A DNA stretch of 52,800 nt from assembly GCA_943325515.2 (NCBI GenBank), contig CALPPS020000005.1:1-52800 (forward strand), read 5' to 3'. Positions within the stretch are counted from its first letter, which is position 1. Each line of letters starts with the position of its first letter. The notes beneath the pieces were generated by a model, which had not been told where the DNA came from, searched no databases, and saw only the letters and a list, made by a program, of their open reading frames with translations. The DNA comes from Flavobacterium psychrophilum. GTDB lineage: Bacteria; Bacteroidota; Bacteroidia; Flavobacteriales; Flavobacteriaceae. Both the position numbers and the translations under genes were made by a program. Positions 15,939 to 24,281 of the stretch are shown piece after piece.

Positions 15939-16890
15939 GGATTTCTATATTTTGAATTTCTTCTTTTTCGTTATTTATTATAATTGAACCAGTTAGTTTT
16001 TCTCTCCAATCAGTCCAATTATATTTTTTACTAAAGATAAATAATAGAATTGGGAAAATGACCAAGATGGGCATCAAAATTTCAAACCCAACTGATGGGG
16101 TTGAATTGTCTTTAAAAATAGAATTCGTTTGAAATGCAGACCAATCAGAGGTTACTAATAGCGCTCCGACTAAATTATTAGCAGCATGAAAACCTAGTGC
16201 CAATTCCATTCCTTCATCCATTAAAGTAATAATTCCAAGAAAAAAGCCTGTCCCTATATAATAAACCAAAATAATGTAACCCATTTTTTCGACTTCAGGA
16301 TTTGCAATATGCATGGTTCCAAAAATTACTGAAGTTAAAACTAAAGGAAACCATTTGTTTTTTGCTAATAGTCCGAAACCTTGCATTAAATAGCCACGAA
16401 AAACATATTCCTCTGTGCTCGTTTGAATAGGAATCATTACTATGCCGATCACTACTAAAATTAAAAAAGGAATAAGTTTAAAATTCAGCACTAAACCCTC
16501 TGAATCAAAATAATACATGCATATAGTTGAACCAATAGTAAAAACACTCCAAATAGAAAATGAAAATAAAATTCGCTTCCAATCCACTTTTTCTCTAGAA
16601 GTTGTTAAAGACAAAAAAGTTTGGTTATGAAAATACCTACTAACTAAGACTATTGCAACAAAAGCAAAAGCAAATGATAGCATTAATAAAAACAAAGTTA
16701 AATTTGGCTCTAAAAAAGTCATCAACCCTTTATCAGTAGTTGGAAAACTTTTCCCTGATATCATAGATTTAATTGCAACAGCTATAGCCAAAGGAATTTG
16801 ACCCACTGTAGCTCCAATAATAATTACTACTGAACCCAGTAAATATTTCCAAAATTTATTTTGGGGTAAAAATCCATTTTTGATAAACAT
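15931..16890 (-). CDS. CPBP family intramembrane glutamic endopeptidase
   Basis: The 319-residue membrane protein has about eight hydrophobic segments. The CPBP (Abi/Rce1-like) signature is clear: EEYVFRGYLMQGF with the EExxxR motif, then FGTMHIAN with a conserved His, and GFHAANNLVGALL with a second His. The family includes prenyl-protein and bacteriocin-related proteases; in Bacteroidetes members the substrate is unknown. It overlaps menE by 8 bases, a conserved pairing as far as I recall. A likely promoter (TTG, 18 bases, TAATTTAG at 16920-16913) precedes it. Confidence 0.88.
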   Translation of the reverse strand: MFIKNGFLPQNKFWKYLLGSVVIIIGATVGQIPLAIAVAIKSMISGKSFPTTDKGLMTFLEPNLTLFLLMLSFAFAFVAIVLVSRYFHNQTFLSLTTSREKVDWKRILFSFSIWSVFTIGSTICMYYFDSEGLVLNFKLIPFLILVVIGIVMIPIQTSTEEYVFRGYLMQGFGLLAKNKWFPLVLTSVIFGTMHIANPEVEKMGYIILVYYIGTGFFLGIITLMDEGMELALGFHAANNLVGALLVTSDWSAFQTNSIFKDNSTPSVGFEILMPILVIFPILLFIFSKKYNWTDWREKLTGSIIINNEKEEIQNIEIHE

Positions 16891-17033
16891 AAGTATTTCA
16901 TTTTTGTTTCGCCTAAATTAGCTTTTTTATATAAATATCAAATTACTTTATAAAAAAAATGTCCCAAGGAGAAATTGAAAAATTGAGAAATTTTAAATAG
17001 TTTTTAAAACTTTATTTAACAAAGATTTAGCAA

Positions 17034-17061
17034 TTAGCATATGAACCAAAATGTACTTTTG
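17034..17061 (+). promoter_or_regulatory. promoter of the TonB-dependent-receptor-like gene
   Basis: TACTTTTG (17054-17061) is a perfect -7 element with TTA (17034-17036) as a one-mismatch -33 at 17 bases. It lies downstream of an in-frame ATG at 17041, so translation should start at the next ATG, 17092. Confidence 0.5.
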
Positions 17062-17091
17062 CATTCTCATTTAATAACCCATAAAACAGAG

Positions 17092-19548
17092 ATGAAAAGA
17101 ATCAAAATTATTACTACATTTCTATTACTTTGTAATTCATTTTTACTTTTGTCTCAACAAAAACAAGAACAAGCCAAAATAGTAATAAGTGGAACAATTG
17201 TTGAAAAAACAAGCAATTTACCACTAGAATACGCCACTGTAACATTAAAAAACAGTAGAAATCCCAAACTAATATTTGGAGGCATCACAGATAAAAAAGG
17301 TGATTTTTCTGTTGAAGTTTTAGTTGGAGTGTATGATATTACTCTTGAATTTATTTCTTTTAAACATATAGAGATCAAACAAAAACAATTAAATGAAAGT
17401 GTGAACCTAGGAAAAATAGGTCTAGAGGAAGATTTTACCCAATTGAACGAAGTTATAGTTAGAGCCGAAAAAACATCCTTAGAAATCAAACTTGATAAAA
17501 AAGTTTACAATGTTGGGCAAGATATGATTGTTAAAGGTGGAACAGCGAGTGATGTCCTTGATAATGTTCCTTCAGTTACAGTTGATTCAGAAGGAAATGT
17601 AGCACTTCGGGGGAATGACAATGTCAAAATACTAATAGATGGTAGACCTTCAAATGCTATAAATATAGCAGATGCACTCAGAACAATTTCTGCAGATGCT
17701 TTAGACAAAATTGAAGTTATAACAAACCCATCAGCACGTTATGATGCCGAAGGTGGAGGTGGAATTATTAATATTGTATTAAAAAAAGGGAGAAATCAGG
17801 GTGTTAATGGGACTTTTATAGGAACATTAGGCACTCCTAAAAACAGTGGTTTGAGTGACACTGTAAATTTTAAAACAGAAGAATTCAATATTTTTACTAC
17901 ACAGGGATACTATGATCGTAACAATCCTGGAAATGCTTTAACAGACTCAAGATACCTAAATAGCGACAACACTACGAGAGATTACATGAATGAAACTCGT
18001 AAAAATGAAAGATTAAATAAGTCATACAATGGTAACTTTGGTTTCGATTGGTATCTTGATAAAACGCTCACATGGACAAATGTTGTAAATTATAGAAAAA
18101 GTAATGGTGATAATACTGATAAAGTGTACCAAATTTATTACGACACTAATTTTGTCTACGATTATACACGAAATAGAATTAATGAAGAAAAAAGCAATAG
18201 CAAGAATATAGAATACACCACAAATTTTACCAAGAATTTTAAAAAAGAAGGACATAAATTAACCATAGATGGATCTTTTTCTAGTAATTCTGATAAAAAC
18301 CTTGCCACCATCACTGATACTGCCAATAATACTTCTTCAGTATCTATTGATGAAACAACTAACAATCAAAAACAAAATAGAAACATATTCCAAACCGATT
18401 ATGTTTTACCTCTAAATAAAGGAAGTCAGTTTGAAGCAGGATACAAAGGAGATTTTATTGTAAACACAACAGATTATAGCGTGATTAAAGACGGTATTCC
18501 TTATCAAGAGTTTACTAATATTCTTGAATACAAAGAAAAAGTAAATGCACTATATATAAACTATGGTTTTAAAGTTAAAAAGTTTTCTTTTCTTTTAGGA
18601 ACTCGTTGGGAAGATTCCAACATTGATGTGAACCAATTAGCCACTAATGATTACAATGATAAAAGATACAACAACTTTTTCCCAAGTGCTTTTGTAACTT
18701 ATGAATTTGGACAACAAAAAAGTGCTTCCATCAGCTATAGCCGAAGAATTCAAAGACCAAGAGGAAGACAAATAAACCCATTTAATAACCTATCAAGTAA
18801 CGTAAATATATTTGTAGGTAATCCAGATTTAAATCCAGCTTTTACCGATGCTATCGATATGGGTTATATCAAAAAATGGAGCAAATTAACTCTAAGTACT
18901 TCATTATATGGAAACAAAACATCTAATTCGTTTCAGTATGTGAGAAGAGAAAGTGGTGATTTTGTAAATGGAATACCTATTATAATAAGTTCTCCAATAA
19001 ATCTTGCTACCGAATATAGAACAGGATTTGAATTTACCCTGAATTATTCCCCCTACAAATGGTGGAAATTAAATGGAAACTTCAATTTCTTTTACAATGA
19101 AACCAAGGGTGATTATACCTACACTGATTTTAACGGAAATGAAGTTTTTCAAAATTTTGACAATAGTACAACTTCATGGTTTACTAGATTTACCTCAAAA
19201 ATAACATTACCTTTCAAAATAGATTGGCAAACTAATGCCACCTACAATGCGCCACAAAACAATGCACAGGGGAAAAGTATTGGTGTATTTAGTATGAATT
19301 TAGCTTTTAGCAAAGATGTTTTAAAAGATAAAGGAACAATTTCTCTAAGTATTAGTGATGTCTTTAACTCAAGAAAAAGAATTATGGAAACCTTTATTCC
19401 TGGAGTAGTTGATTCTTATGGTGAAATGCAATGGAGAGAAAGACAAATTAATCTATCCTTTACTTATAGATTCAACATGCAAAAAAATGAAAAAGAGAAA
19501 AGATCAAAAGGAAACCAGCAAGATGATGGAGGAGATTTTCCTGGATAA
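17092..19548 (+). CDS. outer membrane beta-barrel protein, TonB-dependent receptor type
   Basis: The 818-residue product has a signal peptide (about 1-21), a carboxypeptidase-regulatory-like domain (about 28-105, VVEKTSNLPLEYATVTL style), a plug domain (about 120-215, with SDVLDNVPSVTVDSEGNVAL and NPSARYDAEGGGGIINIVLK) and a long beta barrel of the OMP_b-brl_3 type to the end. It ends with a GGDF-like tail typical of this group rather than the usual TonB-receptor terminal Phe. Substrate is unknown; no SusD partner or transport genes are adjacent, so it is a lone receptor. The start at 17092 is chosen because the promoter lies between it and the upstream ATG. Confidence 0.87.
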   Translation: MKRIKIITTFLLLCNSFLLLSQQKQEQAKIVISGTIVEKTSNLPLEYATVTLKNSRNPKLIFGGITDKKGDFSVEVLVGVYDITLEFISFKHIEIKQKQLNESVNLGKIGLEEDFTQLNEVIVRAEKTSLEIKLDKKVYNVGQDMIVKGGTASDVLDNVPSVTVDSEGNVALRGNDNVKILIDGRPSNAINIADALRTISADALDKIEVITNPSARYDAEGGGGIINIVLKKGRNQGVNGTFIGTLGTPKNSGLSDTVNFKTEEFNIFTTQGYYDRNNPGNALTDSRYLNSDNTTRDYMNETRKNERLNKSYNGNFGFDWYLDKTLTWTNVVNYRKSNGDNTDKVYQIYYDTNFVYDYTRNRINEEKSNSKNIEYTTNFTKNFKKEGHKLTIDGSFSSNSDKNLATITDTANNTSSVSIDETTNNQKQNRNIFQTDYVLPLNKGSQFEAGYKGDFIVNTTDYSVIKDGIPYQEFTNILEYKEKVNALYINYGFKVKKFSFLLGTRWEDSNIDVNQLATNDYNDKRYNNFFPSAFVTYEFGQQKSASISYSRRIQRPRGRQINPFNNLSSNVNIFVGNPDLNPAFTDAIDMGYIKKWSKLTLSTSLYGNKTSNSFQYVRRESGDFVNGIPIIISSPINLATEYRTGFEFTLNYSPYKWWKLNGNFNFFYNETKGDYTYTDFNGNEVFQNFDNSTTSWFTRFTSKITLPFKIDWQTNATYNAPQNNAQGKSIGVFSMNLAFSKDVLKDKGTISLSISDVFNSRKRIMETFIPGVVDSYGEMQWRERQINLSFTYRFNMQKNEKEKRSKGNQQDDGGDFPG

Positions 19549-19563
19549 AAAATAAAAAAAAAG

Positions 19564-19587
19564 CCCCAAAATATTTGGGGATTTTTC
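19564..19587. terminator. bidirectional terminator
   Basis: CCCCAAA (19564-19570) pairs perfectly with TTTGGGG (19574-19580) around ATA. The plus strand continues ATTTTT and the minus strand a run of T, so it can end both the receptor gene and the convergent small membrane protein gene. Confidence 0.85.
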
Positions 19588-19597
19588 AAAAAAAAAA

Positions 19598-19771
19598 TTA
19601 AGCTGTTTGTTCTGAGTTTCTTTTTGCTTTTCTTTCTTGAAGAAATTCTCTCATACCTCCAAAAATCCAATAAGGAACAATGAATGTAATTAAAAACATC
19701 ATTAACCAAAAACCAATAGTTAAAATGGTTAAGAAAGCCAAGAAACCTAAATACTGTGAAAATTCAAACAT
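19598..19771 (-). CDS. small single-span membrane protein
   Basis: The 57-residue product starts MFEFSQYLGFLAF. It has one long hydrophobic stretch (about residues 9-38) and a strongly basic, charged tail (REFLQERKAKRNSEQTA). A perfect promoter begins 28 bases before the ATG and a terminator lies 11 bases after the stop, so it is a real monocistronic gene despite its size. A longer frame from a TTG at 19801 is rejected because that codon lies inside the -7 element. I do not recognise the family; flavobacterial genomes often carry similar unannotated small proteins. Confidence 0.7.
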   Translation of the reverse strand: MFEFSQYLGFLAFLTILTIGFWLMMFLITFIVPYWIFGGMREFLQERKAKRNSEQTA

Positions 19772-19798
19772 GTTTTCCGGAATTTTTTGAATTATAAG

Positions 19799-19829
19799 CA
19801 AATGTATGAGTATTATTTTAGCCTACCAA
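19799..19829 (-). promoter_or_regulatory. promoter of the small membrane protein gene
   Basis: TTG (19829-19827), 20 bases, TACATTTG (19806-19799) on the minus strand: a full consensus match. Leader to the ATG at 19771 is about 20-24 bases. Confidence 0.72.
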
Positions 19830-19844
19830 ATAACCAAATCAATT

Positions 19845-19874
19845 TTTATTAAATAGTTTTTATCACTAATTTTG
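19845..19874 (+). promoter_or_regulatory. promoter of fumC and its leader element
   Basis: TAATTTTG (19867-19874) is a perfect -7 element; TTT (19845-19847) is a one-mismatch -33 at 19 bases. Transcription would begin near 19879-19882, just before the structured element. Confidence 0.45.
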
Positions 19875-19886
19875 TAAAGCTTTTTT

Positions 19887-19944
19887 GGAGCAATTCCCGC
19901 TCTCGCCTTTATCTCTTCGAGGATATCGGTTCCATCGGGGCTAT
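19887..19944 (+). ncRNA. structured element in the fumC leader (GGAGC...CCCG...CGGGGCTA)
   Basis: A GC-rich 58-base block sits in an AT-rich gap. AGC (19889-19891) pairs with GCT (19940-19942) and, after a 4-base bulge, CCCG (19896-19899) pairs with CGGG (19936-19939); an inner hairpin forms from TATCTC (19910-19915) with GAGGATA (19919-19925). From memory, elements opening GGAGC-ATTCCCGCT and closing ATCGGGGCTA around a variable hairpin occur in many copies between genes in Flavobacteria. It could be a dispersed palindromic repeat, a small RNA, or a cis-acting leader of fumC, whose start follows at 19975. Only one copy is seen here. Confidence 0.55.
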
Positions 19945-19974
19945 AAGTTATAAACACTAACAAATCAAAATACA

Positions 19975-21372
19975 ATGGAATACAGAATAGAAAAGGATAC
20001 AATGGGTGAAGTTAAAGTACCTGCCGATAAATATTGGGGAGCACAAACTGAACGTTCAAGAAATAATTTTAAAATTGGTCCTTCTGCCTCAATGCCAAAA
20101 GAAATTATAGAAGGTTTTGCCTATCTGAAAAAAGCTGCAGCCTATGCCAATTGTGATTTAGGAGTACTTTCTATAGAAAAACGCGATGCTATTGCAAAGG
20201 TTTGTGACGAAATTCTAGCAGGTAAATTACAAGAAGAATTTCCATTAGTAATTTGGCAAACAGGTTCTGGAACACAAAGCAATATGAACGTCAATGAAGT
20301 AATTGCAAATCGTGCTCAAGTTTTGGCTGGATTTAAAATTGGTGAAGGTGAAGCAGTTGTTAAAGCTAATGATGATGTCAATAAATCTCAGTCATCCAAT
20401 GATACATTCCCAACAGGAATGCACATAGCATGTTATAAATCCGCACTAGAAACTACTATTCCAGGTGTAGAAAAACTTCGTGACACTTTAGAAGCAAAAT
20501 CCAAAGAATTCATGAATGTGGTTAAAATTGGAAGAACTCACTTAATGGATGCCACTCCATTAACTCTTGGTCAAGAACTTTCTGGTTATGTAGCTCAACT
20601 AAATTATGGAATAAAAGCCTTAAAAAATACATTATCGCATTTGTCAGAAGTCGCCCTTGGAGGAACTGCCGTTGGAACAGGATTAAATACACCTGCTGGT
20701 TATGATGTAAAAGTTGCTGAGTATATAGCAAAATTTACTGGTCATCCCTTTGTAACTGCACCAAATAAATTTGAAGCTTTAGCATCACATGACGCCATAG
20801 TAGAAAGTCATGGAGCCCTAAAACAATTAGCCGTTTCTTTGAATAAAATTGCAAATGACATCAGAATGTTAGCTTCTGGCCCACGTTCAGGAATTGGTGA
20901 AATCTTAATTCCAGAAAATGAACCAGGTTCATCAATAATGCCAGGAAAAGTAAACCCAACTCAATGTGAAGCTTTAACCATGGTTTGTGCTCAGGTTATG
21001 GGTAATGATGTGGCAATATCTGTTGGAGGTATGCAAGGTCATTATGAATTAAATGTTTTCAAGCCGCTAATGGCAGCCAACTTTTTACAATCTGCCCGAC
21101 TTTTAGGTGACGCATGTATTTCTTTTGATGAGCATTGTGCACAAGGCATTGAACCTAATCATAAACGCATAAAAGAATTAGTTAATAATTCATTAATGTT
21201 AGTGACTGCTTTAAACACGAAAATTGGTTACTATAAGGCCGCAGAAATTGCACAAACTGCGCATAAAAACGGAACTACTTTAAAAGATGAGGCTGTTCGA
21301 TTAGGTTATGTAACGGCAGAAGATTTTGATGCTTGGGTAAAACCAGAAGAAATGGTTGGGAGTTTAAAATAA
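19975..21372 (+). CDS. fumC: class II fumarate hydratase
   Basis: The 465-residue TCA-cycle enzyme interconverts fumarate and malate and acts as a homotetramer without iron-sulfur clusters. The superfamily signature [11 protein letters not shown] is at 318-328 with catalytic Ser319; His189 in [10 protein letters not shown] is the partner base. [14 protein letters not shown] near 96-109 and [14 protein letters not shown] near 137-150 line the active site. Length is normal. Gene is monocistronic, with a structured leader upstream and a strong hairpin after it. Confidence 0.96.
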   Translation: MEYRIEKDTMGEVKVPADKYWGAQTERSRNNFKIGPSASMPKEIIEGFAYLKKAAAYANCDLGVLSIEKRDAIAKVCDEILAGKLQEEFPLVIWQTGSGTQSNMNVNEVIANRAQVLAGFKIGEGEAVVKANDDVNKSQSSNDTFPTGMHIACYKSALETTIPGVEKLRDTLEAKSKEFMNVVKIGRTHLMDATPLTLGQELSGYVAQLNYGIKALKNTLSHLSEVALGGTAVGTGLNTPAGYDVKVAEYIAKFTGHPFVTAPNKFEALASHDAIVESHGALKQLAVSLNKIANDIRMLASGPRSGIGEILIPENEPGSSIMPGKVNPTQCEALTMVCAQVMGNDVAISVGGMQGHYELNVFKPLMAANFLQSARLLGDACISFDEHCAQGIEPNHKRIKELVNNSLMLVTALNTKIGYYKAAEIAQTAHKNGTTLKDEAVRLGYVTAEDFDAWVKPEEMVGSLK

Positions 21373-21398
21373 TTGAAATAAATATCGCTTAAATAACA

Positions 21399-21422
21399 AA
21401 ACCCATCCTAACAGATGGGTTT
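21399..21422. terminator. terminator between fumC and the CAP lipoprotein gene
   Basis: AAACCCATC (21399-21407) pairs perfectly with GATGGGTTT (21414-21422) around a 6-base loop. T-rich sequence follows on both strands, so it may serve both convergent genes. Confidence 0.7.
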
Positions 21423-21480
21423 GTCGATTTGTCAAAATCAATCAAAACAATTATAAAACTATTTTATTGTAAACATATGT

Positions 21481-21984
21481 TTATAGCTTTTTCTTAATAA
21501 ACATATTAGTGTAATATTTTTTTCCTGTTAGATCGTCAGTGGTCACTGCTATCCCAAAATGAGTATAGTCACCTTCTATGTTTGCTCTGTGTCCAGAACT
21601 GTTTAACCAAGCGCTGAAGGCATTTTCAGCAGTTTTATAGTTATAAGCAATATTCTCGCCTACTCTTTCTGCACCTAATACCAAAATAAGATTGTCTGAT
21701 CTTTCTTGAAAATAATCATGATTTACCAGATTATGTTCTATCATATAAATATTGTGCTCTTCAGATTTGAAAGAGATGTGATTTATTACTTCTAAAGTAT
21801 TCAATCCAATACTCTGACGGTAATTATTGATTAGGGTAACTAATTTTAACTCTGTTTCGTTGTAATTGTAGGTAGTTATAATACTTTTATTTGAAGAAAT
21901 TCCATCTGAAGAGTTAGAAGAACAAGATACCATAATTAATACAATTGTCAAAGCCAAGAATGCTCTAAAAAAATTTGCTTTCAT
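21481..21984 (-). CDS. CAP-domain (SCP/PR-1, YkwD-like) lipoprotein
   Basis: The 167-residue product has a lipoprotein signal peptide with lipobox IMVSC and lipidated Cys21, followed by a Ser/Asn-rich linker. The CAP domain spans about 45-165 with LVTLINNYRQSIGL, VNHDYF, GENIAYNY, AWLNSSGHRANI and HFGIAV, the usual conserved blocks. Such bacterial CAP proteins are extracytoplasmic; their biochemical role is largely unknown. A 13-bp inverted repeat lies 21 bases before the start. Confidence 0.9.
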   Translation of the reverse strand: MKANFFRAFLALTIVLIMVSCSSNSSDGISSNKSIITTYNYNETELKLVTLINNYRQSIGLNTLEVINHISFKSEEHNIYMIEHNLVNHDYFQERSDNLILVLGAERVGENIAYNYKTAENAFSAWLNSSGHRANIEGDYTHFGIAVTTDDLTGKKYYTNMFIKKKL

Positions 21985-22004
21985 TGTAGTAGGTTAAGTT
22001 TTTT

Positions 22005-22035
22005 AATAAAGTTGTTGTGGGGCAATAACTTTATT
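22005..22035 (-). promoter_or_regulatory. 13-bp inverted repeat upstream of the CAP lipoprotein gene
   Basis: AATAAAGTTGTTG (22005-22017) and CAATAACTTTATT (22023-22035) pair along their whole length with one G-T pair and a TGGGG loop. It lies in the probable leader of the minus-strand CAP gene. No T-run follows on that strand, so it is more likely a leader hairpin or operator than a terminator. The rest of 21985-22246 is very AT-rich and shows nothing else. Confidence 0.5.
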
Positions 22036-22246
22036 TGATTAATAATGAGAGAACTTAATTATTTGATTTTTATTAGGCAATATTAGTTATTTTATCGTTT
22101 AAAATTCAAATAATATCGACTAAATACATATTTTTATAATATTAATAAGAATATATCTTACATATTTTAATTATTTATTGGTTCCAAAAAATAATTAATT
22201 GATATAATAGTTTAAATTTTAAAAAAAAATTTCACAAAAAAATAAA

Positions 22247-22807
22247 ATGTTAGAGTTCAATTTTCAATCTTTTCAAAATTTAGAAACCAAACAGTTGTTC
22301 TTGCGTCGTATTTACGAGAATGATGTTGCTGAAGTATTAGCACTTAGAGGTAATCCTCAAATAATGAAATATATTCCTCGTCCTTTAGCCAAAACAGAAG
22401 AAGATGCTTTAGCCCATATTATAATGATTAATGAAAAAATAGAAACTAATACTGGAATAAATTGGGGAATTACTGTAAAAGGAAATCCGAAAATTATTGG
22501 TATTATTGGTCATTATAGAATTCAACCCGAAAATCATAGAGCCGAAATTGGCTATATGTCTTTGCCAGAATATAATGGAAAAGGATATATCACAGAAGCT
22601 ATCAAAGTAGTAGTTGAATATGGTTTTGAACAAATGAATTTACATTCCATAGAAGCAATAATTGATCCTGAAAATATTGCTTCGGAAAGAGTTTTACAAA
22701 AAAATGGATTTATCAAAGAAGCTCATATTTTAGAAAATGAACTTTGGGAAGGGAAATTTTGGGATACCGTTATTTATTCTTTGTTGAAAAGGAATTTCAA
22801 AAAATGA
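22247..22807 (+). CDS. GNAT family N-acetyltransferase, RimJ/RimL-like
   Basis: The 186-residue cytosolic enzyme has the acetyl-CoA-binding core of GNAT proteins: RAEIGYMSLPEYNGKGYITEA (motif A with the Q/R-x-x-G-x-G/A variant NGKGYI), then HSIEAIIDPENIASERVLQKNGF. The last block is characteristic of the RimJ/RimL group that acetylates ribosomal protein N-termini or small amines. Substrate cannot be told. The stop codon directly abuts the stop of the convergent VF530 gene, with no room for a separate terminator. Confidence 0.88.
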   Translation: MLEFNFQSFQNLETKQLFLRRIYENDVAEVLALRGNPQIMKYIPRPLAKTEEDALAHIIMINEKIETNTGINWGITVKGNPKIIGIIGHYRIQPENHRAEIGYMSLPEYNGKGYITEAIKVVVEYGFEQMNLHSIEAIIDPENIASERVLQKNGFIKEAHILENELWEGKFWDTVIYSLLKRNFKK

Positions 22808-23035
22808 TTATTTCATTTTTGGCAAAGTCTTAATATAAAGTGCTTCTACTTTTTTTCTAGCCCAATCCGTTTTTCTCAAGAATGTCAAGCTAGACTTAAT
22901 ACTTGGATTTTCAGTAAAGCATTTAATCTTGATTAACTCACCAAGTGTGTCAAAACCATAAAATTTTTCAAGCTGCTCTATCATAACTTGAAGTGTAACT
23001 CCGTGAAGCGGATCTTTTGATTTGGTATTTTCCAT
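22808..23035 (-). CDS. VF530 family (DUF2132) small DNA-binding-type protein
   Basis: The 75-residue protein matches the VF530 family over its whole length: DPLHGVTLQVMIEQL, FYGFDTLGELIKIKCF and NPSIKSSLTFLRKTDWARKK. The family adopts a small helical fold and is suggested to bind DNA, but its function is unknown. A perfect promoter ends only five bases before the ATG, so the mRNA may be leaderless. It is divergent from smpB. Confidence 0.9.
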   Translation of the reverse strand: MENTKSKDPLHGVTLQVMIEQLEKFYGFDTLGELIKIKCFTENPSIKSSLTFLRKTDWARKKVEALYIKTLPKMK

Positions 23036-23039
23036 AAAG

Positions 23040-23071
23040 CAAAGTTACAAAACTATTGTTGTTTCGGGCAA
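23040..23071 (-). promoter_or_regulatory. promoter of the VF530 gene
   Basis: TTG (23071-23069), 21 bases, TAACTTTG (23047-23040) on the minus strand, a full match. The ATG begins at 23035, five bases past the final G, leaving essentially no leader. Confidence 0.7.
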
Positions 23072-23086
23072 TTGTTGTTACATTTG
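23056..23086 (+). promoter_or_regulatory. promoter of smpB
   Basis: TTG (23056-23058), 20 bases, TACATTTG (23079-23086), a full match. The smpB ATG is at 23094, eight bases past the final G. The -33 region overlaps that of the divergent VF530 promoter. Confidence 0.75.
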
Positions 23087-23093
23087 CTAGCTT

Positions 23094-23546
23094 ATGTTAA
23101 AAACTATCAACATACTTAATAAACGAGCTAAATTTGATTACGAAATAATCGAAACTTATACGGCTGGAATAGTTTTAACAGGAACAGAGATAAAATCTAT
23201 TCGTCTGGGAAAAGCCAATATAACCGAAGGTTTTTGTGAATTTCACAATCACGAATTATTTGCTATCAACACTCAAATAGATGAATATGCATATGGCAAT
23301 CAATTCAATCATAAAGCCAAAAGTGAACGCAAGTTATTGCTCAACAAAAGAGAGTTAAAAAAACTTGAAAGAGCTATGGATACGAAAGGACTAACTATTA
23401 TTCCTTTGAAACTTTTTACCAACGAAAAAGGAATTGCAAAATTGGATATTGGACTTTGCCGTGGAAAAAAAACTTATGATAAACGAGAAAGTCTAAAAGA
23501 ACAAGATACCAAACGTGATTTAGATAGAATTAAAAAAGCATTTTAA
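23094..23546 (+). CDS. smpB: SsrA-binding protein
   Basis: The 150-residue OB-fold protein binds tmRNA and delivers it to stalled ribosomes for trans-translation. Family blocks are clear: [34 protein letters not shown], the [13 protein letters not shown] strand, and the C-terminal basic tail [18 protein letters not shown] that folds in the ribosome. tmRNA itself is not in this window. The stop overlaps the stop of convergent pcm by 3 bases. Its leader is predicted to be only 0-4 bases. Confidence 0.96.
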   Translation: MLKTINILNKRAKFDYEIIETYTAGIVLTGTEIKSIRLGKANITEGFCEFHNHELFAINTQIDEYAYGNQFNHKAKSERKLLLNKRELKKLERAMDTKGLTIIPLKLFTNEKGIAKLDIGLCRGKKTYDKRESLKEQDTKRDLDRIKKAF

Positions 23547-24184
23547 ATTCTATTCTCCAATAAAGGTACAAATTTGAAATCTCCTAGTTCATGTTTTTCA
23601 AATTGGGTTTCATTTTTGCGTATCAGCATGGTCATGATTTGCTCCTCTTTTCCTAGTGGAATTACTAATCTTCCCCCTATTTTGAGTTGAGCCATCAAAG
23701 GTTTTGGAATAATCGGTGCGCCAGCAGTAACAATAATACTATCAAACGGTGCGTGATTTGGTAATCCTTTATAACCATCACCAAAAGATAAATGCTTTGG
23801 ACGAATGCCTAATTTAGGCAACAAAGCTGCAGTGATTTTAAACAATTCACTTTGTCTTTCTACCGAATAAACTTTGGCACCCAAAGCAACCAAAACAGCC
23901 GTTTGATAACCGGAACCTGTTCCTATTTCAAGGATTTTATCCTCTTTTTTTACTTGCAATAATTGTGTTTGAAACGCCACAGTATAGGGCTGAGAGATAG
24001 TTTGTCCAGCAGCAATAGGGAATGCTTTATCTTGGTAAGCAAAATCTTCAAAACTAGAATCTAAAAACAAATGTCTTGGTATATTTCTTATAGCTTCAAG
24101 TACTTTTTTATCAGTAATACCTTTTTCTTCCAATAATTTGGCTAATTGTTTTCGAAGTCCTTGATGTTTAGTTGTGTCTTTCAA
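23543..24184 (-). CDS. pcm: protein-L-isoaspartate O-methyltransferase, TTG start
   Basis: The 213-residue SAM-dependent enzyme methylates isoaspartyl residues in damaged proteins to start their repair. It has the family segments [32 protein letters not shown] and the SAM-binding motif [15 protein letters not shown]. No ATG or GTG is available near the N-terminus. By homology (K-D-T-x-K-H-Q-G-L-R) the start is the TTG at 24184-24182; a further TTG at 24229 would add a hydrophobic stretch not found in the family. Divergent from the Gfo/Idh gene. Confidence 0.87.
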   Translation of the reverse strand: MKDTTKHQGLRKQLAKLLEEKGITDKKVLEAIRNIPRHLFLDSSFEDFAYQDKAFPIAAGQTISQPYTVAFQTQLLQVKKEDKILEIGTGSGYQTAVLVALGAKVYSVERQSELFKITAALLPKLGIRPKHLSFGDGYKGLPNHAPFDSIIVTAGAPIIPKPLMAQLKIGGRLVIPLGKEEQIMTMLIRKNETQFEKHELGDFKFVPLLENRI

Positions 24185-24224
24185 TTTGGGTGAAAATTTA
24201 TTTCGTAAAAATAGAAAACAAATT

Positions 24225-24252
24225 AGCAATTATCAATTCTCAATTCTCAATT
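24225..24252 (+). repeat. heptamer array NTCAATT (4 units)
   Basis: AGCAATT, ATCAATT, CTCAATT and CTCAATT follow each other with an exact 7-base period. The first base varies, as in the array after prfB. It sits in the gap between divergent pcm and the Gfo/Idh gene, just before the latter's -7 element. Confidence 0.7.
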
Positions 24253-24258
24253 AATTTC

Positions 24259-24266
24259 TATTTTTG
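24259..24266 (+). promoter_or_regulatory. -7 element of the Gfo/Idh gene
   Basis: TATTTTTG matches TAnnTTTG; no good TTG at -33, where the heptamer array lies. It falls on top of an in-frame upstream ATG (24264), supporting the start at 24282. Confidence 0.45.
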
Positions 24267-24281
24267 ATAAAATTTATTATT

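Noticed and set aside
17041..17091. Longer start for the receptor gene
   Set aside because: A perfect -7 element lies within this stretch and the signal peptide begins at 17092.
18022..18365. Minus-strand frames inside the receptor gene
   Set aside because: Shadow frames of a clear beta-barrel gene, with no start context.
19772..19801. 67-residue version of the small membrane protein
   Set aside because: Its first codon is a TTG inside the -7 promoter element.
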